From Ophiothrix spiculata (taxonomy: Eukaryota; Echinodermata; Ophiuroidea; Amphilepidida; Ophiotrichidae), in NCBI GenBank assembly GCA_000969725.1, contig JXSR01S072602.1: a stretch of DNA of 23,086 nucleotides. One strand, written 5' to 3'. The notes below the pieces were generated by a model that was not told where the DNA came from, did no database searches, and was given only the letters and a program-made list of their open reading frames with translations. The position numbers and the translations under genes are program-made. Shown here piece after piece: positions 1 to 9,255 of the stretch (the stretch's first letter is position 1; each line of letters opens with the position of its first letter).

Positions 1-178
1 TTTCAAAATGTTGAAGAAAATTATACTGATCTGGAGGACGATATACAGTTCCCACGATGATCGGCTTTGTTTTCGGAAGAATAATTTCTAGCCAGTACCA
101 TTGTTAAGTCTTTGAACACCCAGGGTACCGGGTATATAACAATTAATCATTTTTACTGAGTGCTGATCTTCTTACACT

Positions 179-512
179 CTGGTCACATAACTACCAGTCG
201 CCGACTGGTGTCTGGCAAGCTGAAGGAAGCCGCAACACTGGTATGACACTGGTGAATGCTTGCGAGCTCTTGCGATGCCGGTCGGTCACCGGTCGGTCGC
301 CGGTAGTTATTAGACCATAACTGGAGACATCATATACAAGCCGCAAGGTTTTAACTCAGAATTAAATTCTTGCGGCATGCTTCCGGCGTCTCTGCGGCTC
401 AAAGACACCGTCCAGACACCGGTCGGACAGGTGTCTGGTCGGCGTCTGCTGAATTATACCCGGTATGACGTCGTAAACACATCGTAACCTCACCGCAAGG
501 TTATGTGACCAG
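179..512. mobile_element. MITE-like element, copy 1
   Basis: About 334 bases bounded by CTGGTCACATAAC on the left and its exact reverse complement GTTATGTGACCAG on the right. The interior is GC-richer than the surroundings, with repeated CCGGTCGG-type words. It has no coding capacity. A diverged relative lies at 6957-7278. No clear target-site duplication was found. Confidence 0.75.
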
Positions 513-707
513 GGTATCCTAAGTATGTATGTGACTGAGTGGTTAGGGCATTAGAATCAACATTTCCATCATTTTAAACGGACAAGCATCTTAAAATAAA
601 AAAATCCCTATTTCCTTTCATTAAAACTGAACAAATGTCTTGTGGTATAATGGAACAGCATATAACTCTTATCCACAGGTTGAATTGGAATTATGCCAAG
701 GGTAAGT

Positions 708-820
708 ACTCAAATTTGGTTTGGGTAGGGATGTACCTCTGTGAAATTTGAAAAGCCACCCATCCAAATAACAATTTTCAAGAAAATGGGACCCACCAAT
801 ATACCAAATTTTGAGTCAAG
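708..820 (-). repeat. Dispersed repeat R2, copy 1 (inverted)
   Basis: Contains ACCCATCCAAATAACAATTT and GACCC/GGGACCC words around CTTGAAAA-type sequence. It is the reverse complement of repeats at 10347-10472 and 14310-14434, which share ATATGGATGGGTCCC and TTTTCTTGAAAA. Non-coding. Confidence 0.6.
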
Positions 821-924
821 TCTACTCCAAAATTACATGTTCTTGCCCATATCTTTTTTAATATTGGGCAGAAGTACATTGATCTTAATGAAAAGATCCT
901 GCATAAATGCTGATTATTTTATTC

Positions 925-925
<1 letters not shown>

Positions 926-955
<30 letters not shown>
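926..955. repeat. (AAT)n microsatellite, 3' tail of LINE fragment
   Basis: About ten AAT units. On the minus strand it reads (ATT)n and follows the 3' untranslated end of the LINE fragment at 1035-1372, via a GGCGCTTTATTAAATA stretch. Short simple-repeat tails of this kind are typical of CR1/L2-like LINEs. Confidence 0.8.
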
Positions 956-956
<1 letters not shown>

Positions 957-1034
957 CGATATTTAATAAAGCGCCATTCCAAAAGTGATCATAGCGCTTT
1001 TACAAAGAAAAATGATGAAAACAAAGAAAAAAGA

Positions 1035-1372
1035 TTATAATTTTACAAACAAATGAGTCTTGAGCTGCTTCTTGAAAATTGTGATACTAGCAGAGTTTCT
1101 AATGTCAAAAGGCAAATTGTTCCAATTTCTGGATCCAAATGAACTGAATGTACCATCAGCGATTTTCAACCGTGTCACAGGAACAACCAAACGAAGGGTA
1201 TCTTGAGCAACATGGATGGAAATATACTCGTTGAGATAGGCTGGTGCATCTGTATTAATAACTTTGAACACATACATGAGGACTTTGAATATTATACGAT
1301 CCTAAACAGGCAACCAGTGGAGGGTGTTGAGAAGTGGAGTGGAAGACACCAATCCAGGCACTTGGAAAATGA
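1035..1372 (-). pseudogene. LINE reverse transcriptase C-terminal fragment (CR1/L2/Jockey-like)
   Basis: The minus strand encodes the end of a non-LTR retrotransposon ORF2: a LHWLPV motif, an in-frame stop at 1302-1304, then DRIIFKVLMYVFKV, DAPAYLNEY, LRLVVPVTRLK and finally FGSRNWNNLPFDIRN followed by FKKQLKTHLF. This LHWLPV...FK...APxYL...WNxLPxxIR...FKxxLKTxLF pattern is characteristic of the region after the RT domain in CR1/L2/Jockey-type elements. The fragment is truncated at its 5' end, as is common for LINE insertions, and dead because of the stop. It lies in the intron downstream of exon I, in the same orientation as the gene. The clade assignment is by motif memory only. Confidence 0.82.
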
Positions 1373-1471
1373 TGCAAGCTGTCTATATAGAAATTAATGT
1401 CCATACAAAGTCCACCAAAAATCATTGAAAACTTGGTCTATTTCTGGCCAGGGTCTACTGCAGAGATTGAT

Positions 1472-1718
1472 TTAGGATGTGTTCACACCAAAGAATTTAG
1501 TCATGACAATATTCTCACTCGTGAGCTACTCATGACCAAATCCCTAGTGTGAACGCAATTATAAAAAGTGTCTCGCTCATGACTAAAAGTGACGTGCCAT
1601 TATAGTTTAACACGCAAGTCGTGTCCCAGTGTGATTGCAGCTGCTAAGTTGTCTCACTCTAGAGCCGCTCACGAGTAAGAATATAGTCATGACCAAATTA
1701 TGTGTGAATACACCCTTA
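1472..1718. mobile_element. MITE-like element, possibly PIF/Harbinger type
   Basis: Left end GGATGTGTTCACACC and right end rc GGGTGTATTCACACA pair, and the inverted match continues inward through ATTC(T)ACTCGTGAGC. A TTA trinucleotide flanks both sides, which fits the TWA target duplications of PIF/Harbinger elements. It ends 23 bases from the donor of exon I. No coding sequence. Confidence 0.7.
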
Positions 1719-1741
1719 GATTTTTGATTATTTACACTCAC

Positions 1742-1968
1742 CGCATAAGTCATATTCCACTTCAAATGGGAATCCTGTCGTCATAGAGCGTTTGTCAGAA
1801 CTTTGTCTGAAGACATACGTGACAAACACCTGATTGGTTCTAGACAGCACTTTCACCTTTTTTCCTACAGACAGCACGTCTCCCCTATACTCTGTTCCAT
1901 TAGGCCCATTTTTGTATGCCATCAGTGGTGAATCAGAATTTGGTCCATCACGAATTTCAAAGTAATTC
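1742..1968 (-). CDS. Exon I: C-terminal half of CUB module 5
   Basis: The exon has 227 bases, acceptor CTTTATTTACAG, starts in phase 2 and ends in phase 1 at TGCG|GTGAGT. Joined to exon H it reads DMNYFEIRDGPNSDSPLMAY, a textbook CUB D.L.IRDG strand with N where calcium-binding CUBs usually have D. It continues with VKVLSRTNQVFVTYVFRQSS, TTGFPFEVEY and ends DLCG. The TGF.FEVEY end corresponds to GF...Y. The last cysteine lies just after the domain and may start the next module. The good phase-1 donor means the gene goes on beyond the left edge. NGT is a sequon. A MITE-like element ends 23 bases past the exon, inside the intron. Confidence 0.88.
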
Positions 1969-3246
1969 CTGTAAATAAAGGTTGTAATGGAGAAATAAAA
2001 GGTAAATTGGCAATTGCAATGTGGTTTAGTAGGCTAGGAAATACAAATTATAGTAGCTGATGAAACTTGTGTCAACTCTAGCAGGAGTAACAAGAACATG
2101 TTCAATATGAAGACCACTTCCTATGTCATAAGTGGTGCTTGTATGTTCAGTATTGGTATAGAGGCCCTGTATATGACATATAACACCGTGAATATATTGT
2201 TCAAATGCATTCAACATAAGTGTTACCATACCCAACCATTTCAGATTATATCCCATTCATCAAAACCCACCATTATCAGCAGGTTAATTACAATATCTTG
2301 TTGAATAGACTATGACGCGCCATGTTTACCGTGAAGGTCATAAGTCCAAATCCTTTATTTTGTACCAATCAATAAAAGCATGCAAGGCCTCTATAATATC
2401 AGTGTACAATGAAAAGAAAATTCAAGGTGACTGGTTTGAATCTTATCATGGTATACTCACTGATCATTCTAATTAATCAATATTACCACTAATGATGCAA
2501 TTGGAATTGCGTTCTTTTTTGGGGTCCTGTTTTTTTGTAAAGGGATGTAAAACAAAGACTTTTTGATTATAAAGCCTATAATTCTTGAACTGATTGAACT
2601 GAAACAAACTATATTTTAAAGTTCTTTTCACAGACTCTATAAAATGCAATTTCTACACTTTTTTGACAATCTGTTAAACATAAGAAAATTGCACACAAAT
2701 ATTGTAAAGTTTTTTCAAGGACACCCAGTAAAATACAAGAAAATAATATTTTCATGTTAATGTTAAATAAATATGAAGAAATACAGGAATTTATTGGACT
2801 CAAGTAAAATAAAACAGAGATAGATAAAAAAGAAGAGTAAAATTGCAATTTCAATGCTAAATAAATACCGTATCCACTCATCCAATTCAACTCTAGATTT
2901 TCTGAATGTATGTCACCATTATTGTTGAGTTATTTGGCATCAGTGTCCCAAAACGTGTTAAAATGTTTTGAAAATATGTCGTATAGACCAACATGATTTG
3001 TCAAACTTGTGGACGTGAGGATATCTATAAGGGTTTGTCAGATGGAAAATAATTGGAATTTAATTGAATTGAATGGATATGGTATTCCACAGAAATAACG
3101 TAAATGTTGGTGCTGTAAACGGGGCTATTTTTGCAAGGGTTTGAGTTTTGCAAATTTTGCGAATTAACATCTAACCGCGAATAATAGCACCCTGCGAATA
3201 TATTCATTTTATATGTCGGTCTATGTAATGGAGCTTAAATACGCTA
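1969..3246. other. Intronic sequence, nothing recognisable
   Basis: Left part of the 6.84-kb intron between exons I and H. It is AT-rich with poly-T/poly-A runs. The stretch around 3110-3200 has repeat-like GCAAATTTTGCGAATTAAC wording, but no terminal repeats or exon could be defined. Short open frames on both strands lack splice context and familiar motifs. Confidence 0.5.
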
Positions 3247-3623
3247 AGGCCAAAAAAAAAAATTGTTTGTTTGCCCTCCAGTGGAAAAATTAAAATTTTG
3301 GGTCGGTCGGTCGGTTAATCTTTTTTTTTTTTAATTTTTTTTTTTACTCTACACATATGATGTCATTCCATGGATTTTATCATGAATACCAAGCAATGCA
3401 GGGCTTAATCAAAAATTGTGGGTCATTATTTAGAGGAAATATGCATTTTATACTACTAAATGTGACTTCACACTGCTAAATATTACGTTTTACATCAAAA
3501 ATATTGAGTTTTCATATTTTACATGTTTGAAGAAAAAAAAATAAACTAAAATCGCGACCCTAATTTTTGGCATTTTTAGGGTCGGTCGCGGAGGGCAAAC
3601 AAACATGATTTTTTTTTTGGCCT
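3247..3623. mobile_element. Inverted-repeat element with poly-A/T ends (GGTCGGTCGG family)
   Basis: Left AGGCC(A)nTTGTTTGTTTGCCCTCC and right GGAGGGCAAACAAACATGA(T)nGGCCT form terminal inverted repeats of about 33 bases. Inside are GGGTCGGTCGG words. Related in style to 4473-4749 and 10753-11033. Non-coding. Confidence 0.75.
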
Positions 3624-4095
3624 AATTTAACATGCCAAAAAAGGACTTGTCTGGTTTTGCAAAAAATTCTGCTCTCAAAAACATCTCTATTTACATTATT
3701 CAATTACTTATTTACTTTTCACCATTTTTCTTGAGGTGAATGTTTTGAAACTGGAAATTTCTCTTTTAGGTTGAGGTACTTTTGAGGTAAAGAAATAACA
3801 AATGCTTTAAACAAACAAAAATGATGGTTTTAAGCATCAACCAAATGAAAATATGGTACAAAGTTATAACATTAAAAACAAAGAATATTTTTACATTTTC
3901 ATGCTAATTTCAACCATATTTTTGACAATATACAATTCAGTTTTCAAAATCAACAGATTTTCTCCATAACAAAAAGTATAATAGCAAGATTTGGTATGTT
4001 GTTATGACTCGAGAAATACAGACTTATTTACATCTCCATATGGTCATGTTGGATTACGTGCGTTAATCGGCTGCTTGTTGCATACTTCAAGATTT
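3624..4095. other. Intronic sequence, nothing recognisable
   Basis: AT-rich DNA between two repeat units within the I-H intron. No exon, RNA gene or paired repeat was recognised. Confidence 0.5.
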
Positions 4096-4250
4096 TAGTC
4101 AAACTGCAACCAGGTGTTGTAGTGATGATCATCTTCATGGTGATTGTTGTCATGGTGATCATTCTAGTCAAACTGCCACCTGGTGTTGTCGTGGTGATTG
4201 TTGTTATGTTGTTGTCATGGTGATTATTCTAGTCAAACTGCCACCTGGTG
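4096..4250. repeat. Short tandem array, about 65-69 bp period, three units
   Basis: TAGTCAAACTGC(C)ACC(T)GGTG recurs at 4096, 4165 and 4230, separated by GTGATTGTTGTCATGGTGAT-like sequence. The last unit runs straight into the left arm of the hairpin at 4238-4302. Confidence 0.7.
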
Positions 4251-4302
4251 TGTTTGATTTATCCATTGTGTCTACTATAAATCAAAACACATCAGGTGGC
4301 AG
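4238..4302. repeat. Hairpin at the end of a tandem array (unit 1)
   Basis: CTGCCACCTGGTGTGTTTGA pairs with TCAAAACACATCAGGTGGCAG, with one bulge and one mismatch, over a 14-base loop. The arms match the hairpin at 5194-5261. Confidence 0.75.
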
Positions 4303-4472
4303 CTGAACTAGATAATAAAGGCTTGGTCAATAACAGCGTGATCATCTTGAAGATCTGCCTGGTCAATAACAGCACGACCATCTTGAAGTCCATCCGGTCA
4401 TCTCCATTACTCCTTTAGTTCACTCTCACACTATGTTGGATTATGATACATTAGTCCAAAAAATACTCTAAA

Positions 4473-4749
4473 TACGGCAACGGAAAAAAACGTTTTACAG
4501 GCAGGGCGGACCTTTCAGGTAGGGTCGTTCGGTTGGGCTAATTTCTATTTTTTTTTGCCTTAAAAAAACCCAAAATCTTATAAATTTTTGGGAGAAAAAC
4601 TAACATTTTATACAAGGAAATATTCTTAAAAATTTTAACCTAAATTTAAAACAGCTGATTGTAAATTGCTAAAAGTAAAAAAAAAAATCTTCAAAAACTC
4701 AAATTTAGGGTCGGTCGGGTCAGTAGAACAGGATTTTTTTGACGCCTAT
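4473..4749. mobile_element. GGTCGGTCGG-family inverted-repeat element, copy 2
   Basis: Ends read ACGGCAACGGAAAAAAACG and, reverse-complemented from the right, AGGCGTCAAAAAAATCCTG, with GGGTCGTTCGG near the left and GGGTCGGTCGGGTC near the right end. A closely similar layout is at 10753-11033. The interior is AT-rich and non-coding. Confidence 0.6.
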
Positions 4750-4930
4750 AAGCATGGCATTCTGTTTGATGCACTGATGTCATGAATGCAATCTCGACTC
4801 CTGATTGGTCAATTGATGCCGTTTCAAGTTATTTCATTCAATAAAACATTGTCTTAGACTTGAATAACCAGCTCTATGAATGACAGGTACATCATATATG
4901 ACATCAATACTTTGCGTTGACTTTTCCACA

Positions 4931-5208
4931 CATGCCATTGGTCGTTTCCGTTGATAGCTCAGACCGACTTGCCACTGGCATGTGCCATTGGTTGTTTCTG
5001 TTGATAGCTCCGACCGACTTGCCACTGGCATGTGCCATTGGTCGTTTCCGTTGCTAGCTCCAACCGATTTGCCACTGGCATGTGCTTTTGGTCGTTTTCG
5101 TTGATGGCTCCGACCGACTTGCCACTGGCATGTGCCATTGGTCGTTTTCATTGATGGCTCCTACCGATCGTTTCCGTTGCCAGCTCCAACCGACTTGCCA
5201 CTGGCATG
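4931..5208. repeat. 50-bp minisatellite, about 5.5 units
   Basis: Units of exactly 50 bases begin TGTGCCATTGGTCGTTTCCG at 4981, 5031, 5081 and 5131. A 48-base first unit starts near 4931 and the last unit is partly deleted at about 5160-5170. Each unit ends GACTTGCCACTGGCA. The open frame on the minus strand (4834-5151) is just this repeat translated. Confidence 0.9.
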
Positions 5209-5261
5209 TTTGATTTATACTTTCTGTCATTCTGATGAATCAAAACATGACAGGTGGCAAG
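5194..5261. repeat. Hairpin at the end of the minisatellite (unit 2)
   Basis: CTTGCCACTGGCATGTTTGAT pairs with ATCAAAACATGACAGGTGGCAAG. As at 4238-4302, the left arm is the end of the tandem unit and the right arm follows the array. Confidence 0.75.
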
Positions 5262-5353
5262 CCAGCCAGAAATCTACATGCTGCTTTCCTCATTGGGTGA
5301 TACCAGTACGTCAAAAGTCCCTGATATGAAACAAAACCATGTTGACTGAAACT

Positions 5354-5770
5354 TACTGTAATGTTCCTATTAATCGCCCATGCTCAATTAAACACCCAGC
5401 CAATTTTGTTTTAAAAAACAGTCAATTTCCAAGCATTTTCTTACGTTATTAAGCTTACCATTCTTGTGAGTTACGGCAAACAGATCCCGGAAGTTAATAA
5501 AGGAGGTCATTGTCCTGGAAATAAAACAACAGTTTTTCACCACTTCCGGATTGTTGGGACCTTATGAGGGTGCGAGCCTAGAAATAAAGTAAGAAATTTT
5601 CACTACTTCTGGGTTTTCCCAACCAATATTGCCATATTTCTTAAGCTTGCATAACAAATTTGTTCACTTCTGATATAAGACGTGAATTAACAATATTGGT
5701 CCCTAATAAACGCCCCCTCCCCTTGGTAAAATGCAACGCCCAGTGGGCAATTAATAGGAACAATACGGTA
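5354..5770. mobile_element. MITE-like element with ATTAATAGGAACA terminal repeats
   Basis: Left TACTGTAATGTTCCTATTAA and right TTAATAGGAACAATACGGTA are inverted copies, and the match continues through (T)CGCCCATGC and GCCCAGTGGGC. A TA dinucleotide at both outer ends would fit a Tc1/mariner-type insertion. Non-coding, about 417 bases. Confidence 0.75.
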
Positions 5771-6006
5771 TACAGCATCATTTAATAATATGTGACCATC
5801 CATTTCAAAACCACAGTAAAGTTGGCCCTCGGTCAAATTTATTTTATTGCAGGTTCATAAGGAGCACACCTAAAACTTTAAAACGACATTTATTTTAAAT
5901 TCATGCAACACTCGGTTACGATTTTTAAAATTTACTGGTGTTATGTGATGGGTGGTCACATAGCGCATATACTTAACCTTTTCTTCTTACCAGCAAAAAT
6001 CTGATA
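5771..6006. other. Intronic sequence, nothing recognisable
   Basis: AT-rich intron DNA without an exon or a defined repeat. Confidence 0.5.
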
Positions 6007-6084
6007 TACTACGGTATTTTAATAGCTGTTTGGATGCAGTTTAACAATACACAACTGGTGTCCAAACTGCCATTAAATTACAGT
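6007..6084. repeat. Foldback repeat of about 78 bases
   Basis: TACTACGGTATTTTAATAGC with GTTTGGATGCAGTT pairs imperfectly with AACTGGTGTCCAAACTGCC with ATTAAATTACAGTA across a short loop. Probably a small transposon remnant. Confidence 0.65.
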
Positions 6085-6522
6085 AATTTTAGATTTTTTT
6101 GCTGAAAAAAACCCCAATACATTTCCGATTTTATATTTTAAACAGTGCATTTCATCAAAATGAGACATAATTAAAAAAAAATACTTGGTGCTTTACCACA
6201 AACAGTGGGTGTTACACCATATGAAGACCCAGCTAGTGTGTAGATTGATTTTAGATGCTTTGAAGACGTTAACGCTAGCAAGTTAAATTAATTTATACAT
6301 TAGCATCTCCCTTTAGCATCGCGCTAGACGCTAGCTGCGTTTTGCTAGTATATCATGGGCATAACACCTCTGATTTAATATAAAGAAATACCATTTAAAT
6401 GCAACAATACCTTTTTTATTACAGTTGAACTCAGATTACAGGTAATACAATGTTAAATCTGGACATTTCTTACAGTGTACATGTGTTACATAATTCATCA
6501 ACATTGCAAATGAAATTTTTGA
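6085..6522. other. Intronic sequence, nothing recognisable
   Basis: AT-rich. GCTAGC/CTAGCG words cluster around 6270-6350 but give no defined element. Confidence 0.45.
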
Positions 6523-6623
6523 TTCATCACTGCGACGTCTGCCGATACGAGTCTTGAAATTTTCAAGCGCCCTAATTGTTACGTGAGTAAAGACTGTGTA
6601 TCGGCAGACGTCACAGTGATGAA
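6523..6623. repeat. Inverted duplication with 26-base arms
   Basis: TTCATCACTGCGACGTCTGC (6523 onward, arm to 6548) is repeated inverted at 6598-6623 with one mismatch, around a 49-base centre. Read outward-in, both arms encode HHCDVCRY, which has a C-x2-C shape, but no complete zinc finger follows. Confidence 0.75.
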
Positions 6624-6626
6624 ATT

Positions 6627-6956
6627 GCTGGACTCTGTACGCACCATTATGCAAAGCATCATGATATTTTATGTGATCGTTCATCTCAAACCAGTCCTAA
6701 ATACAGTCTCTTGGTTCTCAGAACAAATAGATATTTTTCATATGCCCAATCGTGTTCTTGCAATGTACCTGTGCAGGTGTTTAAAGCAAGCATAAAAGTT
6801 ATGAATCTGCAAAAAATTAATTTGCAAAATTACAACGTTTGTACGTAATGTATTGCAAAATAAAGTTTGCTGCGTTTAGGGCTCGCTTCATGGAACGGAC
6901 ACATATTGAGTCTTTCACAATTATTGCAGAGTGCACATAATCTGAGCTTTATGCTA
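6627..6956. other. Intronic sequence, nothing recognisable
   Basis: No exon, paired repeat or RNA gene was recognised here. Confidence 0.45.
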
Positions 6957-7278
6957 AGGTCATATAAGCCAACCGCTGTCTGGTAATCGTAAGGAAGCCA
7001 CAATGCCGATATGACATTGATATGACACCGGTGAATGCTTGCAATGCCCGGTCAGTCACTAGTCGGATGCCGGTTGTTATTGGACCGTAACTGAAGATAT
7101 CGGCTATAAGCCGCAAGGTTTTAATTCATAATCAAATTCTTGTGGCATGTTTCGGGCATCTCTTCGGCTTATGGACACCGCCCGGTCTTGGCACGGACAC
7201 TGGCCGGTATCCAATCGTTGTCCGCTGGATTCTACCCGGTATGACACCGTAAACCTTGCTGCAAGGTTATGTGACCAG
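6957..7278. mobile_element. MITE-like element, copy 2
   Basis: Same family and orientation as 179-512, sharing long stretches such as AAGCCGCAAGGTTTTAA and GGTTATGTGACCAG. The left terminal repeat is decayed to AGGTCATATAA. It sits in the intron between exons I and H. Open frames across it (about 7104-7494) are non-coding shadows. Confidence 0.7.
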
Positions 7279-7544
7279 GATATTACTCCTGTCCACAAAA
7301 ACATGGTGTGCAACTTTGTTTTGAAGAAACAGGAGTGTGTTTTATTTAGATTCTTTGCTCCATATTGCAAAGTGAATTTGGAAGGTCAATCTTTGACAGA
7401 ACCAAAGGTTGTAAATCATGGTGGCAAGTTCAAGTTGTCATGTGAGTCCAAGAAAGTCATATCTGCAATGGCTGCCTTGTGTTTTATTTTTTAACACCCA
7501 AGTCACTAGAATTTCACATATCCTTCAAAATTTCTCTGCCATAT

Positions 7545-7613
7545 GTCAGTGGCTCTTGAAATGGTTCTTCAGGTGACACCGTCACCTGAAAAACCATTTC
7601 AAGAGCCACTGAC
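7545..7613 (-). ncRNA. Candidate intronic hairpin RNA (33-bp stem, 3-base loop)
   Basis: Arm 7545-7577 (GTCAGTGGCTCTTGAAATGG...) and arm 7581-7613 (...CCATTTCAAGAGCCACTGAC) pair over 33 bases around ACC with one mismatch. On the minus strand, the sense of the host intron, that mismatch becomes a G-U pair, so the transcript would form an unbroken helix. The size suits a small-RNA precursor, but near-perfect pairing and the tiny loop suit equally a young inverted duplication. Called ncRNA only as a candidate. Confidence 0.35.
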
Positions 7614-8124
7614 CCAAGACTGGAGATAATACAGTGTGTAGTCAAAAATTAATGACAAATGGCAGCTATTGCAGATACGACTTTCTTGCACTCACACGAC
7701 GAAGTTGATTCCATCAAATATAAAAACACAATACAAATTCACAAGATGGAGGAGGCACAACAAAAGTAAGAACCTGAAAAGTGTTGTTCCTCCTTTACAA
7801 GACAGGTCAGTAACATACTTTGTGAACATCAAAACACACAAAATTGAACAAAATACAGAAAGGGCCTGTAACAAGAAAACACATATTATTATCCACAGAT
7901 AATCTAGGAAATTTATAGCAACAACATAAATATAGAATAGAATTCCAGATAAAATGATCATCTTTTAAGATTTCTTCTTCAAATTCTAAGTTAAATGTTT
8001 TTTAAATGTCAAATGCATATCAAGGCAATAACAACAGAACACAAAGAAGTGTAGTGCTACTTGTCACTAAGATTTCTGCAATTTGTTTACCTATATTTCC
8101 ATAGATTTACAGGGGAGATACAAG
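7614..8124. other. Intronic sequence, nothing recognisable
   Basis: Open frames on both strands (7669-7902 plus, 7692-7961 minus) have no family motif or splice support. No repeat was paired. Confidence 0.45.
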
Positions 8125-8431
8125 GCACGCCGCTATTTTTATTCCGACATGGAGACAAAATTGGGGGTATTCTGGTTTTTGTCGATAGCTTGCCAATGAT
8201 GCATCACATCTTGTCATAATGCGCGAATACTGAATCACGCACACACGCTTTGCGTGTAGGTTGGCATATCAATTGTGTAAAGTATTATTTGCGCATGTTG
8301 TCTCTACGCGTAATTAAGTCCCGGTACTCAGAGTTGATTTTGGCGGGAACCGAGTGGACTCGAATACCCCTAATTTGAGCTCCATGGCTGACAACGCCAT
8401 TACACAGACTGGTATACAAAGCCTGGTATCT
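8125..8431 (+). repeat. Dispersed repeat R3, copy 1
   Basis: Shares with 17447-17690 TTTTTATTCCGACATGGAGA, then GAGTTGATTT, GAGCTCCATGGCTGA and ATACAAAG.CTGG.ATCT in the same order and orientation. This copy has an extra CpG-rich middle (around 8210-8330) that is absent from the other. Type unknown. Confidence 0.65.
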
Positions 8432-8675
8432 TCCCTGTCAATCTATGTATATTTCACAAAAAACTACAAAAAACTTCTTGATTAATTTTTGACTCATTAT
8501 AATACTACACATCCCTATAATTTAAAATGCAATTTTCCATGCACTCAGTGACCTGATAAAATCTGTTTCAGGGGTACGATAAGAAAAATATCATGCAGGT
8601 AGGTGTTTTTTTTCGAAATATGGCCATAAATTATCTCAGTGGCATGATGAATATCTAAGACTCTTGCCTCCCTTC

Positions 8676-8725
8676 AATGATTTGACCAAATCTGGACAAT
8701 TTTGTCTAGATTTGGTCAAATCATT
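8676..8725. repeat. Hairpin, 23-bp stem, in a partial direct duplication
   Basis: AATGATTTGACCAAATCTGG pairs with CTAGATTTGGTCAAATCATT around an ATTT loop with one mismatch. ATTATCTCAGTGGCATGATG flanks it on both sides (about 8630 and 8727), and a third ATTGATTTGACCAAAT occurs at about 8761. Confidence 0.8.
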
Positions 8726-8808
8726 AATTATCTCAGTGGCATGATGAAGTGCCTCCTGTCATTGATTTGACCAAATACTGACAATTCCGTCAATTTCATT
8801 CAACTTAC

Positions 8809-8980
8809 ATATCTGTCTGTAATGAAGGTAGATGACTGTCATACTGTAGTTGTACAATGTTAGGCATGCCTTTGTCTCCTACTTCTGGTAGATTCACAAC
8901 CCACATACATGTGATATCTTTAGTGATTCCAGCAGGTGTCTTCAATGTACCTGACTTGGCTGTCATGTTGCCTCCACATG
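8809..8980 (-). CDS. Exon H: N-terminal half of CUB module 5
   Basis: The exon has 172 bases, acceptor ATCTTCTTCTCAG, starts in phase 1 and ends in phase 2 at a perfect GATAT|GTAAGT donor. It encodes CGGNMTAKSGTLKTPAG, then ITCMWVVNLP and IVQLQYDSHLP. This is the CUB opening CGG.......G...SP...C.W.I followed by the strand L.L.F. The first base of the leading codon comes from the preceding exon: G from exon F gives GCA (Ala) before the first cysteine. NMT is a sequon. The next exon, I, lies 6.84 kb away and the join restores a normal CUB, so no exon is expected between them. Confidence 0.87.
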
Positions 8981-9255
8981 CTGAGAAGAAGATGTGGTTT
9001 GAAAAGTAAGTATTATTGATACCCATTTTAGCTAAGAAACAGAGACAAATACTTCAAATCGATTGTAAGACATGATAAGCATTATAAACTTACATAAAAA
9101 AGCCTTAAAAAAGGCCAAAAACAGATTCATCAACAGAAACAGATTAGGATATATTGGATGCACATTTACAATAAGCATCCTCTCACTTGGGAAAGGACAT
9201 CTGAGCTCAAGATGACATATTGATGAGCTGAAGAAGGTACACTATACTCCTACTC

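Noticed and set aside
530-565. GACTGAGTGGTTAGGGCATT as a possible tRNA or tRNA-derived A box
   Set aside because: No B box (GGTTCRANNCC) follows and no cloverleaf can be drawn.
4834-5151. 105-residue minus-strand frame
   Set aside because: It is the 50-bp minisatellite translated; the NGTCQWQVG repetition follows the DNA repeat, not a protein family.
7104-7494. Overlapping frames on both strands up to 115 residues
   Set aside because: They lie mostly in the second copy of a MITE, are not conserved in the first copy and have no splice context.
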